NCBI RefSeq assembly: GCF_008831285.2
Contig: NC_045146.1
Coordinates: 15,019,289 to 15,083,288 of the forward strand
Length of the DNA stretch: 64,000 bases
From: Nymphaea colorata
Taxonomy: Eukaryota > Streptophyta > Magnoliopsida > Nymphaeales > Nymphaeaceae
Direction of reading: 5' to 3'
Shown here: positions 1-11,320 of the stretch, piece after piece
Position numbering within the stretch: position 1 is the stretch's first letter
Layout: each line of letters opens with the position of its first letter
The notes under the pieces: model-generated
What the model saw: the letters and a program-made list of their open reading frames with translations, nothing else
Database searches by the model: none
What the model was told of the DNA's origin: nothing
Translations under genes and position numbers: made by a program

Positions 1-2521
1 CACTCATCAGAAAGTTGCTGGAGTTCAGTTCGGAGATTTTGATTCTCAGTGTTCAGTAGCTCCACCTTTGCTGCTAGTTCTTCGCACTCTGCCTGCACAG
101 AATATGGCTTCGTAATGTTAGGTAATATAAAGATGGGCACGTATTTCTTATAACATGAGAAACCATGTATCTGGTAATGAAAAAGGTTGCATAAAATCTT
201 GAAGGGCTTTCACAGTGCTAGAAATTCATGTGTGAAAGAGAGAGATTGAAAGAGAGACAGAGTTCGTTTATTGCTTTTGTATCTAAAAAAAAACCTGGAC
301 TTCTTTCCAACACTAGAGAAGGAAGCACAATGTGCCGCTAACTACAAATAGCAAGCATTAAAAATGAACTCCTCAAATAAAGCTCTTAGCAAATATACTT
401 CCAGAAAGGAAAAAAAAACATCTTAAGAATATAAATACAAGTGAAACATATATAATTTCCAACATACTTGTTTACGAAGCCTTGATCTTCTTGCAGATTC
501 ACGATTAGATTGCTTTCTCCTTTGCCTCTTCAATTCACGTTCATCCTGTTAATTTTTAAGAATCAGCTGGTAGCAAAATTACAAGATCAAGTGGAAATTA
601 TATAGTTATTGGGCATACATTATTCAACAAACAACGATTATATGGTAAAATCCGAGCAACATAAGCAATAAATTTGCCAAAAGTGAACACCTGTATCCAG
701 AGATCGGAAGGAACCCCTTCTCGTGCAATTATTGGTGCTGGCACAATTGCCGGTGGAACACCAGCTGCAGCAGATCTTGCTTTCACATTTACTGCTCCAG
801 CTGGAGATGCATTCCATAGATCCATCCCTATATTAAGATTGGTTGTTGGTCCAGCAGGGTTTCCTGGTACAGTTGCAGGAGGAACTGCTGTTGTTTGACC
901 CTGACCAGTTAAACATGATTCTCCAGTTCGGCTAATGTATTGTGCAGCACTGTTTAGCTGAGCATTTGCTCCTGAAGTAGATTTAAAGCAATAAACCTTC
1001 CATGTCTATTGGAACTATGCATTTGAAATATAGATACACCATCGATGATATTCAAGAGAGTATTAGCATACCATCTACTATCATCTGGTCAAAAGCTCTT
1101 CTCCTTATTTCCTGCAACACGTAAAATAGAGGAAGTAGGTAAGATCCTCAAATCTCTCAAATAAAAGATAAAGCTCGAACAAAGTTGTTTCACAATTAAG
1201 AATGTCTAAAACTTGGAACCAAATCCGAATATGCACTAATTTCCTTCACCTTGAGTGGAAAAGATTATGAAAGGAAAAATCTAACTGCAGGAAATACTGA
1301 AAAAACATTTGCATCAATCACAATATGAACCTAAGGATAACAGTATTGAACGCATTAGCTTTTTATAATGGAAAAATGTTTAGCACGCTATTATTTTGGG
1401 CAAATTTCAAGTAGAAACTTCCTATAAGAAAATTGTGAAAATAAGGCAAAAGAATACATGACGATTTTCATTATCCTCGCTGGCATCTGATGAATCTTCA
1501 CTTCCACTCTCCCCACTGTTCAGAAGCATTAAGAGAGCATCAAACAGAGCTATTTCACAATCCCCGTCAAGTGCTATCAAAATAAAGAAATTTAGGTTTC
1601 CTTTAATTACCTGTGTGAGATACCCTCATTTCCTGAACCAGATCCTGCTTTTCCACCATCTCCAGATTTTCCACAATTAAAACCTAAGTTTCCAGTTCCT
1701 CCCTTTGACTTCTTCACCAAACCCCGTGCTTTATCATCTGAGGCTTTTCCTTCTGCTTCAGTAGTTGAGGTCACTGGAACCTAGCATCAAAGAAAAGATT
1801 TTGTCTTTATCAAATACGTCTAAGAAAAGACCAAAACATTCAGGTTAAAAAACAATGAATATAGTTAGGGGTTACTGCATTGAAGAAAACAGATTGCTCC
1901 AACAATCTTAGAAAGAAAAGCTGATTATGAAATTAAAGAAAAATGCACAACTTACTAAAGGAAAATATTATTACCGGAGTCATGCTAGGATGAGCATAAA
2001 TTCCACCATGTGCATAAAGTGCAGGGTATGGAAGTGGTGTCCCATATGGTGGCATTAAATGCTGGAAAGAAACAAAACACCTTCGGTTAACAGTAGAATA
2101 AGGTGAATCAAAGCATCGCATCTTAGATAAAGTTTTCAGGTGGGACTAGCACCTGTCCTCCCCACAAGTAGGGGTGTGGCATTGGAGAAGATGGAACAGG
2201 TGATTGGAAAAAACTTGGAGGTGTAGCTCCAGAACCATAGTATGCCTACATCCATAACCCAACTTTCTTATCGTCTAAAACTCATGGATCAGAATGATGC
2301 ACCACTAAAAGAATACAAAAGGAAATGTTGACATATAAGGAACCTGCACTGGTGTCGCCCAATCAGGATAGGAATGCGTTGATAGAGTTTCCTGCAAGGA
2401 GACATATTCAAGATTACAAAAGGAAAGGACAAAGAATTTTGGTGTTAAACAAACTAACAAAGCAAACCACCTGTGTTGAAGCAGCTGGTTTGGAAGGTTT
2501 TCCTTCTTCTCCAGATCCCAT
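1..2521 (-). CDS. GBF1-like: G-box binding factor, bZIP transcription factor (3' end outside window)
   Basis: Plant GBF/HBP-1a-class bZIP regulator, which binds ACGT-core elements (G-box CACGTG) as a dimer in the nucleus. Ten coding exons (minus strand): 2521-2471, 2391-2344, 2245-2153, 2061-1975, 1780-1611, 1515-1458, 1111-1072, 971-691, 545-468 and 92-1, giving 332 residues before the edge. Seen: start MGSGEEGKPSKPAASTQ; a Pro/Tyr-rich activation region at about 34-93 (YAHGGIYAHPSMTP); an acidic Ser-rich stretch near 150-165 (SGSEDSSDASEDNE); the GBF-typical NIGMDLWNASPAG segment; the basic region NRESARRSRLRKQ ending at 302; zipper leucines at 308, 315, 322 and 329, the last just before the edge. 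All junctions are GT..AG and phases match. The 5' UTR is split by a 2.7-kb intron. The order Pro-rich, mosaic region, bZIP is diagnostic of GBFs. The exact subfamily is inferred. Confidence 0.95.
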
Positions 2522-3158
2522 GACTGTAGAAAAAGGTTTTTAAGCAACAAAAACTAACTTGATTCAAGCCCACTCTGCAGTCAACAAGATTAAAGTTATG
2601 GATACAATAACATTCATTCTAATTCTAATCTGTCAGTTGAAAGACAAAAGAAAAAATACATGACAAACTCGATCAACAAATAGCAGCAAACATAAACAGT
2701 TGATCATTCATATAGATACATAAAGTATTATACATGTACATATGTAAACATGCATCCAAAGTTGAACCTTTGATATTATTGATAACACTTGACAGTATTT
2801 AACTGATTGAAAGTTGAAACTACTAAGAAAACCTTTAAAGGAAAAGGTAAGTTTTAGAATACGTTGCAAACTTTCTTTAAGTACTTGAAATTATAAAGTG
2901 TGGTCCTTGTTCTTCAAAACAAGCAACCTCCCAAAAGTAACCATGAAACTCCAAAAGGGCGATTGGTAACCCTGAAAATGTTTGAGGGTGTGTTGCCATT
3001 GAAAGTTGGGAGCGCTTTTTGGGCTTTGCTCGTCAAAGTGACGGTGGGGCATAGCACAAAGATTTCACCAGCTCATACATCCTGGAATGAAACACGGATG
3101 AAATTTTTCAGAAAAATTTCACACGCATTACACTGACAAAAGATAGTTTTGGGGGGAC

Positions 3159-3823
3159 CTCTGTCACACGGGTACTCCTCCTAAGGAGGAGTACCCTTAC
3201 GGTACGGGTACGACACCGGTACGGGTACAGCCCTGGATACGGCACGGTACTGCGTTGATCATATCGGGTGCGGTCAATGCACCCAAGGTCATTTCAGACT
3301 CGGTCAAAGTTGACTGAGTCCAAATTTGTCCGATTTTAATGTTAACGATTTTTACATTTTAACGTTAAATTTTCGAAACCCTCATTTTAATGTCCCACTT
3401 CCCTCTTTTTTTCTTAATTTTTGCTTAGTAGTGTTGGGATTCGGTTTTTGCTTCGCTAGCTTCTTTATCTTGTTATGTAAAAGTTTATGTTGTTCTTTTG
3501 TTTGTGCTTATGCTTCTGTAGACGCGTGATTTTCTTCGGCTTCAATTGAACAGTAAATTGCGACTGAGGAGAATGAGAATAAAAAATGATAAATTTTGGA
3601 TTATGATTTATGAATATGTTATTCTGTTTGTATTTTTTTGACATATATGTGCGAATATGTTATTCTGTTTGAAATTTTTTTTACATATATATGTATGTGC
3701 ATCTGTGTGTACGGCCGTACCCCCGTACCCAAGTTTTTTAAAAATGGTTCGTACCCGCACCGGCACCCGTACCCATACCTGTACCTATGTGACCGTACCC
3801 GCACCCGTACCTATGTGACATAG
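3159..3823. mobile_element. hAT-like non-autonomous element (MITE) in GBF leader intron
   Basis: About 665 bp bounded by imperfect terminal inverted repeats: left CTCTGTCACACGGGTAC, right (reverse complement) CTATGTCACATAGGTAC. It is flanked by near-identical 8-bp duplications, GGGGGGAC at 3151-3158 and GGGGGGAA at 3824-3831. Sub-terminal parts are unusually rich in GGTACGGGTAC/GTACCCGTACC blocks on both sides, and 3170-3194 is an 11-bp-arm hairpin (GGTACTCCTCC, 3-base loop). No transposase is encoded. An 8-bp duplication fits the hAT superfamily; the assignment is inferred. Confidence 0.65.
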
Positions 3824-5262
3824 GGGGGGAATAAAAGAAAGATGGCCCTAGGAAAGCCCGACAAACCTGAAAATTGACAACCAGCCTAGAACATGAAAAG
3901 GATTACCTCCATCTTTTTCATGCTATCAAATGCCCCTGAAGGGTGTTGTTTTCATTATATCTTGCTAAGCATCGCCAAAGCAATGATACCCAGCCAATTG
4001 TGCTGAAAACTCCCTTTTAAGCAATAAGTTTGTTTGAAATACATAAACATGCTAAAAGAAACAGTATTTCTAAACTTAATTTTTACAAGGACAAAAAAAG
4101 AATGATATTTTCGCTTTCCATATCCAATGACTTACGGTGAGACAACTTTTCTCCATTGAACAAATGGTTTATTCTCATCCAATAGGTACCCAGAAAATGA
4201 AGTGTTCGAGAGACCATTTGAAATCACTTGCATCTTAGGAACACGCATACGACTTTTCAATAGATGATAAGGCTCTGTGATGCATGCTTTCAAATTTCAT
4301 CATCAGTAATAGCACTTGCGCCTGGTCATGACCTAAAGCTTTGAACCAAACATTGCCTTGTGCTCAGTACTTCATATGTGCCACACGAAATCAGCAATTT
4401 CAATAACTTTCCATAGTCCAAATTCCAAAATTATTCTTCTTCCAGCTGACTATTGTCAACACGTTGAAGTCCTCCACCAAGTTCCTACGCAAGAGTTGTT
4501 GGCACTAATAGCACTAGCAGCAATGTGGAAGCAAAATAGCTAGGTACACCCAAATTGAGATTAACGATGGCCACAGAGATCCTTGTATTCCCCCTTAAAA
4601 AAGTGTACCTTCATTCTCAGATACTCACCATGAACATGGTTGATGTGTGGTCCCCTACTCCACATCAGCAGCGACCAGCCCTAGCAGATCCGTGGAGCTC
4701 TAGAAGTCATCCGCACCTGACCATCTGTCAAAGCCAGCGGTACTAATCCTCTCACCGCCATGGGTGAAAGATCGCGATGACCAACCAAATCCCAATATTA
4801 ATTCCATAAGACAGCACCGACCGTCATGAATTCAAAGAACACAATCAGAAACTAAACCTCTACATTCACGTTAAATCTAAAAAGTAGGAATAAAGCGGAT
4901 GCCTGGACGCATCTCACGCTCAAATAAACAAAAAGAAGAAGAAGAAGATGTACAGACAATTGCGCCATCAATGAATAAACAAACCAAACTACCATGGAAT
5001 CTCTCAGTTACTTCCAATTCCGCCGCAACTTCTTCCATAATTCAGAAAATTGACTGCCCCATATACGTTATACAGCTCCGCTCGAACTCATAAAACACAG
5101 TAATCCCCCATCACTCGAAGCCAGATCCACCAAGACCGGACCAACACAAAACATCGGGAAACCAAACAAACGACAAGAATTCACATCCAACAGAGATAAC
5201 AATCAGCAAGCAAGACCCGCACACCTGAACGCAAATTCGTGGAAAAGATAAAAAAAACTAAC

Positions 5263-5330
5263 CTGCTCCCATGCCGTCGAAAGAGATCCAGCGAGCGAGA
5301 GAGAGAGAGAGAGAAAGAGGGGGGGACAGC
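5263..5330 (-). other. 5' leader exon of the GBF gene (approximate 5' end)
   Basis: A consensus donor (GAGCAG then GTTAGT) at 5263/5262 on the minus strand follows a CT-rich leader (GA repeat on the plus strand at about 5293-5315). The matching acceptor is TCTACAG at 2530-2524, two bases before the annotated GBF start. The exon holds an ATG at 5272; if spliced straight to the acceptor it is in frame with the main ATG (MGAV then MGSGEE). The transcription start is not visible, so the upper limit is a guess. The leader intron (2524-5262) contains the hAT-like element at 3159-3823 and otherwise AT-rich sequence without recognisable genes. Confidence 0.6.
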
Positions 5331-5375
5331 AGATGTGGGATCAGGGGGGGTGGTGAAATTGGATACGAGAGAGGC

Positions 5376-5385
5376 TGACGTGGCA
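5376..5385. promoter_or_regulatory. Hexamer / C-G hybrid ACGT box (TGACGTGGCA)
   Basis: TGACGTGGCA (reverse TGCCACGTCA) lies about 100 bp upstream of the GBF leader donor, where the proximal promoter is expected. It contains the TGACGTGG hexamer-type element known from plant histone promoters, a target of HBP-1a/GBF-class bZIP proteins, the same class this gene encodes. Function here is inferred. Confidence 0.5.
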
Positions 5386-5442
5386 ACTTAGAAATGGGCG
5401 TGTCAAGCTATCATTGGATAGGAAGAGCGTCAGTGTCTCCCC

Positions 5443-5457
5443 TTTAGGGTTAGGGTT
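5443..5457 (+). promoter_or_regulatory. Telo-box (TTTAGGGTTAGGGTT)
   Basis: Two telomere-like repeats in a GC-richer stretch between the GBF promoter and a CT-rich leader-like sequence. Such boxes are common near transcription starts of plant translation and cell-cycle genes. It could belong to GBF or to the broken gene start at 5527. Confidence 0.4.
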
Positions 5458-5526
5458 CTCTGCCACCACTCACTTCTCTTCCCTCTCGCGTCCTCTCGTC
5501 GGCTTCCGGCGGCTCCCTCCTCTGGA

Positions 5527-5787
5527 ATGACGAACCTTAGACCCGAGCAGATAGCAGCGGCCGCTGATATGTCCTCCGTACCCGGATAGCTGTTCCACTT
5601 TAACCATCAAAAGGACCCCCTCACCACCACCTTAACCGACGGTTTTGCCCTCCATTCCCGATCCGCCCCTCAACCCGTCTGGGCTGGGCTCGACCCTCAG
5701 CGGCCGGTGCCGCTAACTGACGCCGCACCGACAATTGATCGGGAGGACAAAGAGAGGCGGTCGGATTTTCTGTATGATCCTTTTTGA
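5527..5787 (+). pseudogene. Coding-like stretch with one in-frame stop; possible broken first exon
   Basis: After a CT-rich leader-like run (about 5465-5520), an ATG at 5527 opens MTNLRPEQIAAAADMSSVPG, then TAG at 5587-5589; the same frame continues without further stops to TGA at 5785-5787 (sections such as WAGLDPQRPVPLTDAAP). Composition is GC-rich compared with the surroundings. I do not recognise the product. It reads away from GBF, so it may be the remnant of a head-to-head partner gene, or a captured gene fragment. It could also be chance. Confidence 0.3.
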
Positions 5788-5789
5788 AC

Positions 5790-8373
5790 TTTTTTCCGAC
5801 GAGTTAGAGGCGTGGTCCAATTTCGTTGTTGTCCTGTCTCAATTTCATATATAATTCAGGATTGCAAACGGTGGCGATGCTGCCACTAAGTCTCCAAGGT
5901 TATCCTCAACCCTGAAAGTGCGGTAGTAAAAGGCTTAGAGTATCAAAGCTATAAAATATTAAACACAAGATTACATATGATCAATACATATATCGGGTAT
6001 TAGAGTTTAATTTAGGAAAGCTTTCAAAGTAGCAGTTATTTGTGCTGACCTCGTGCATGCCGGCCGGTGGTGCGCTGGAGCGGAGCCCATGAGCCGTGTC
6101 AAGGCCCGCCGGCGTCACGTGGGTTCGCATAGAAGTGGGTTTTCGAAAAAGCGGGCGCCTAAAGAAACGAACGGATAAACTTGCCGAAAGTGGATAGAAA
6201 TCTTCATGTGGGGTTCCACCTTTTTTGTTACAATTCTGATATGGATTTCACATTTCTGATTTTACTGACATAAGGCTTATGATTTACCTTTTCGGTTAAA
6301 CGATAAGTTAAATGGAAAAAGAAAACCTGGCAACTTATCGTTTTATAAAAAAGCAAATAATGTACGTAACTTCAGAAAGCGTAAGCTTTCCCTCTTCCTT
6401 TCATGCCCACGATTTAATTGGATGTCTTTTATTGCAATTGCCAGAAAAACCGGAGCGTGTGTGAGGAAATTAGATAAGTCTGACTATGGTCAAAAGGTAG
6501 CCTCTGAAAATTTTCTTATATTCCGACATTTTTCTTGGGACAGACCACGTGAAATGTGACTCGGTTGGGATCCACAGCGAGCTGGCTGTGTCCCTACGGA
6601 TATTAATTGGTTAAATTTGTTGGACACTTTAAAAAATGGTTCATAAATCTGTTATGTTTTTTAAGATAGGTACATTATTATCGTTCCTTGAAATCAATAA
6701 CGGTGTGTTCCTGATTAATGCATCACTTTTTTTAATTAAAGTGTCAAATGAATCTAACAAATTTTTAGATTAGATGCACGTGATATTATTGTTCCCAAAT
6801 GACTCCAAAAAGTATTAAGAGTAACATCCAGCGTTCAATGAGCCAAACCAACTCAATCCGATTTGTTAAAGGAAAAAATTAAGATTCAAGTTTGTAATTC
6901 CACTCCATTAAACTTGAATTGACTCGTATACGGCTAGGGGCCTCTAAAAAATCAAGTCAATTACTTGTAAAGTTGGAGCAAAGCTAGTTTATTATCAAGC
7001 TCAAGTTCAATTAAGTTTTATTTCACGAGTTTAAACGAGTCAAGCTCAAATTTTGGGATTGTAAATCTTGCTTGTAGTTTGAGTTGATTTCAAGTCTAAC
7101 CATATATGAGTCGATCAAACCGGTCTAAGTTCAACTTGGGCCTAAGGATGTTAGTAAATCTGATTTAGGTTCGATTTTCGACTGAACCGCATAAAAAATG
7201 GAATATGAAAAACAAAATATTCATTAAGAACTCATATTGGATTTGGATATAAGAAATAACATCTTATCGAATTCAAATTTAAGTAAATATTGACCAGATC
7301 TGGATTTGGATCAACTATAGTTTTTCATCAATATCTTATATGCATGTCTATAATGTGATTTGGATTAAAGTTAGAAGTCGGGTTTAGATTATGAATTTGG
7401 ATTTTAGATTCAGATATGGTAATGAATTTGAATTATACGTGTGTGTGTATGTGTGAAAGAAGATATGGTAAGATATACATCCAACTCCAAGATGATCCAT
7501 TGACATCCTTACTTGAGTTAGTTCTGCATGACACGGCTCATATACAGCCCTATGGCTAATTACTTTATGTTTTTTTGCAACAAAAATATGACCCGTCTTG
7601 AAAATATATTCTAAAAATATATGTTCTAAGAACACAATATTTACCTTATCAAAGGGCTTTTATAAGGAGTGCCAAAAAATATATATATGTTGGACATCAT
7701 AAATAAACCTGAGAAATGAGATCATTTAGTTCACATCCAAAAGTACAATGTTATTACCGACCATCAAATAATTAACTGAAGTGGTAGCATGATACATAAT
7801 AGCATGCTTGGATTATACTTTCTTCGTTACATCGGGAGATGTAGAATAAAAAACTAATTATAGTTATTTTTAATTTAAAACTGGAAAAGAATGCATCCTA
7901 AGCTTTGTAAGTCTATTAAATGTATTGCTGTCACTGGCATGAGATCATATTTTTAAAAAAATATTCATAACTCCTTTATCCAAATATACAAAGAATTTTA
8001 TCCCACCCCTCACCATTTCTCGCTGTTCTTAAGATACAGGGCTGCTTTGTGATTGGATGGAAAGTTGAACCATGTCAAATACAGTGTCATGCATCTACCA
8101 TTTGCAGTCTATAAGAATAGCACCCAAATAAATCAAACAACCTAACTTTCAACAACCCACCAGTCCAATCAACTATGTTATGTCCTTCATTAACAAAAAA
8201 AAACTAAGGGCAAATAAAAACAATGAAATTGAAAGGCATAATACACAATCTTCTTGTATCATTTCCACATATGAGCTTAATCAAACAGTCAAATCTCTCA
8301 ATTATATAAAGTTGAGGATCTACTTCCTAATAAACCAAAATTTTATCTTCTAAACAAAAAGGTCATAATTTAA
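5790..8373. other. Intergenic spacer, no gene seen
   Basis: AT-rich apart from a GC-richer part at 6050-6180. It holds three G-boxes (6116, 6546, 6777) and an inverted repeat with 12-bp arms (AAACGATAAGTT at 6298-6309, complement at 6332-6343). The remaining open frames are short and resemble no family I know. Confidence 0.5.
6116..6782. promoter_or_regulatory. Cluster of three CACGTG G-boxes
   Basis: Perfect palindromic CACGTG cores at 6116-6121 (context TCACGTGGG), 6546-6551 (CCACGTGAA) and 6777-6782 (GCACGTGAT), roughly 0.8-1.5 kb upstream of the GBF leader. CACGTG is the preferred site of GBF, bHLH/PIF and ABF factors. Whether they act on GBF is not shown. Confidence 0.35.
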
Positions 8374-8771
8374 AGGGGTGTTTGATGTCATTGAATTTTG
8401 ATTTAAGAATTAAAATTTTAGAAACAAAATTCTACCTCAAACTGGAGTTGAAATGAAAATTTCAGTTAGTTCTTTTTGTATTTGATAGCTTCGAATTTGA
8501 TTACAGAATTGAAAATGATGTGTTTGATAAAGAGTAATTAAAATTATAAAATTAAAAGTGATGAATTAAAACTATCATGTGAAGCAGATGAAAATTCAAT
8601 AAACTTGGGAATAATATACCCCCTACGATAGAATCATAATTCCACAATTTTGATTCAAAAATAAGTTTACAATTTTTAAATGAAAAGTTCATTGTTGATA
8701 ACGCAATTCTCATTTCATTAAAAATAAGAATTTTAGTAAATTCCAAAATTTCGGCCTCATCAAACCACCCT
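8374..8771. mobile_element. Tourist-like MITE (PIF/Harbinger type)
   Basis: About 400 bp with terminal inverted repeats AGGGGTGTTTGATG (left) and AGGGTGGTTTGATG (right, reverse complement), flanked by TAA at 8371-8373 and 8772-8774. The GGGTGTTTG-type end and TAA target duplication are typical of Tourist elements. The interior is AT-rich and non-coding. Confidence 0.7.
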
Positions 8772-9399
8772 TAAAATAATTATCCACCTCAGTAATAAAA
8801 ATAGAAGTCCCCAAATGAAAGAAAAATTCCTAAAAAACCTCGGACCTTATACTTGTATTTTATATTCAAACACAAACTAAAAGTTCAAGACCAAAAAGTG
8901 CGCATGACCGACCAAAGGCATGCATTTTCGTTCTTCATGTCTCCAAAGCAAAACAATTCCGATAAGTTCGAAGAGTGTGCCCCATAATAATTACACATTT
9001 GCGAAAATTGGTCATGGTCTAATAATCAAATGTCGGCTTTGTCTCATCTTTCCAGCAGACACGGATATAATTCAAGTATGTTAAAAGGTCTACACAACCA
9101 TCTTTCAGTAAATTGTATATGAGTCGTATCAAGCCTTGGAGGGGCGGGCCAAGGGTTTGAAAAAACAGATCCGTGTACATAAATCATATATATATATATA
9201 TATAAAAGGCTAAAATAATAAAAGTATATCATTTATTTTTGTGAATAACTATAGGTACCCAAAGATCACTAACATTACAAATGACTGAAAACACCAATTA
9301 TAATCCTAATTAAATCAAATTAGTGACTTGAACCTTAAATGCTCCATTGATGGTCAAAACCATGCCAAGCAATGCAACATCTTAAAGTTTGGCTGCTTG

Positions 9400-9700
9400 T
9401 CTAAGTTTGTGAGGAAGTTTAAAGGACTTATAAAGAGAGTTATTAAGTGATTGAGTATCCGAGTTTCTAATTGTTTTGGGGTTGTAACCAAAGCTGCTAG
9501 AGAGCGGCTCAACACTAGAACCTAGTAAGCAGATGCGTATGTCTAAAAGAAGTAAAGTATAATACCCCAAAAGCTTAGTTTTATATTCAAGATTGTGAAG
9601 AATTTTTGGGGGTCTTATAAAGAAATGTTGTGAAGTGATTAATTGTTTAATGCTTAAACCAAAACTGCTAAAGAACGGGTTGAGATCTACCAAACTGAGT
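9400..9700. repeat. Degenerate tandem duplication, unit about 187 bp
   Basis: Blocks around 9427-9530 (CTTATAAAGAG, AAGTGATTGA, AAAGCTGCTAGAGAGCGG) recur in order at 9614-9690 (CTTATAAAGAA, AAGTGATTAA, AAAACTGCTAAAGAACGG). The offset is about 187 bp, shortening toward the end. The open minus-strand frame here is a by-product of the repeat; I see no known domain. Confidence 0.5.
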
Positions 9701-10253
9701 TATGACAAGCAAAGCTTATTTTTTCAATCTATTTATGATCCTAATTTTGCACAACTAATCGTAGAAGTTAATTTCACTTCAATCACTTGATCTATCTTAG
9801 TTAGTACTTCTTAATTTGGTCTCCCTTGGTAGAATGCTGGCTTGGGCACCATCCCAATCCTTGTTAAGGCAACTTGCTAAGCTAAGCCTATTGAATTCTT
9901 ATAAACCACAAATATGGGCAGGAGACAATAAAAAGAATCAATGGCACTGGGTCCATGTGTGAAGGTTAGACTCGAATGGTTCCACAATGAGCTGGCCCAT
10001 AATGCATCCCTTGCTTGTACCTATTCGTTTGGTCTTTTTCTACACATGTAAGGTACAGCCAGGTCTTCTCTTTTTAAAACCTTACTATTTTTCCAGACCA
10101 CTGAAATATTTGTCCTTTTTTAGTTCAAATTTTGTTATTATTATTGGTGTATAAGTGGATGTCTTTTGGCTTTTTTTTTTTTTTTATGATATCAACATTC
10201 TATCCATGTAGACTCAAGACCCTGATATCAAAAAATTTTTTTAGGTAAGACTA

Positions 10254-10375
10254 ATTTTTGCCTCTAAACCAAGTTTTTCACTTGTCATTCAAACCAAGTT
10301 TACAAAGCTGGGTTTTTAACCAGGTTTTCGCAAAACTTGGTTTTCACAAAACTAAATTTTCCCAAACGCTCCCTT
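10254..10375. repeat. Dispersed repeat, copy A (partner at 60011-60115)
   Basis: Shares TTTTTGCCTC, TTTCACTTGTCATTC, TTTTTAACC and TTGGTTTTCACAAAAC, in the same order and strand, with 60011-60115. The right end AAACGCTCCCTTAA resembles a MITE terminus, but I could not find the left end. Confidence 0.55.
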
Positions 10376-11320
10376 AAGATATAGTTGGTAGGGTTTGCCG
10401 AACATAATTTACCTACAAAAACGAAGGTTCAACTTAATTAAACGCATGATGTATTACCAGACACATGAATGTCTCACATATTCACAAATATTGGCTTTTA
10501 ACATAGGTAATGCAACTCATGGCTCGCTTTTAACATATTATTATTATTCTTCTTCTTCCTATCTGTCTTGTTGATGATCTTGAAAGCCGGCTTCCTCTAA
10601 CCTTACCAAGGAAAAACGAAGATCTATAATTGTATGTGTATAATACGTTTATGCAAACAATAAAAAAAAAAGTAAAAACATAATTAAAGCCAAATCTTAG
10701 CAGGATCAACACAATTAAGAGTTGATCAAGGGTTTAGTTGGTTTTGCTGAAATGGCTGGAGGCCACTTGACTCCAAACCCTGGAAGGCCCCCACGTTATC
10801 TGCAGGCCCACGACCTCTCTTCATTCATGTGGCCGTCGAAGGAGAGACCAATCTATTTTGGAAAATGCGTTACCAAAAATCATCTTCTTCCCTTCTCCAT
10901 CCAAGTCATGTAACTCATCATCACCGGCAACTGGTGATAACGGCATCCCCACCGTTCGTCGCACGTTTGGTTGGGGGATCGACGTCAAACCAATGGTGCT
11001 GATCCAAGCAAACCATAGTAATACGTATTACGTCTTTTTGCTTTTTCCATTTTTCATCAAAATTCCAGATTTTCGCTGCATCACCGTCAGTCTGTTTCCT
11101 CTGCATGCTTGCTTGCTGCTATGAACTCTGCTGCCAGAAAGGGGAGCTCTCTCTCCTTGTCTCCCCTCTCTCTATCTCTGGCTCCCGCCATTTTTCAGAA
11201 TTTCAAAACCTTGATCGTCTGAATGGAGTCACTCCCGAGAACATCCGGTGCTGATCGTTCCGATTATTGAGGGGTAGTGTTTTTCTCTTTTGCCCTTACT
11301 CCAGCCATCTCCCGGGAGGA

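Larger units (their letters stand above)
8772..11320. other. Spacer upstream of JAC1
   Basis: AT-rich, with a TA microsatellite at 9187-9206, a degenerate duplication at 9400-9700 and a dispersed repeat at 10254-10375. From about 11140 the plus strand becomes CT-rich (CTCTCTCTCC and similar), as expected for the JAC1 5' leader. No TATA box is obvious. Confidence 0.5.
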
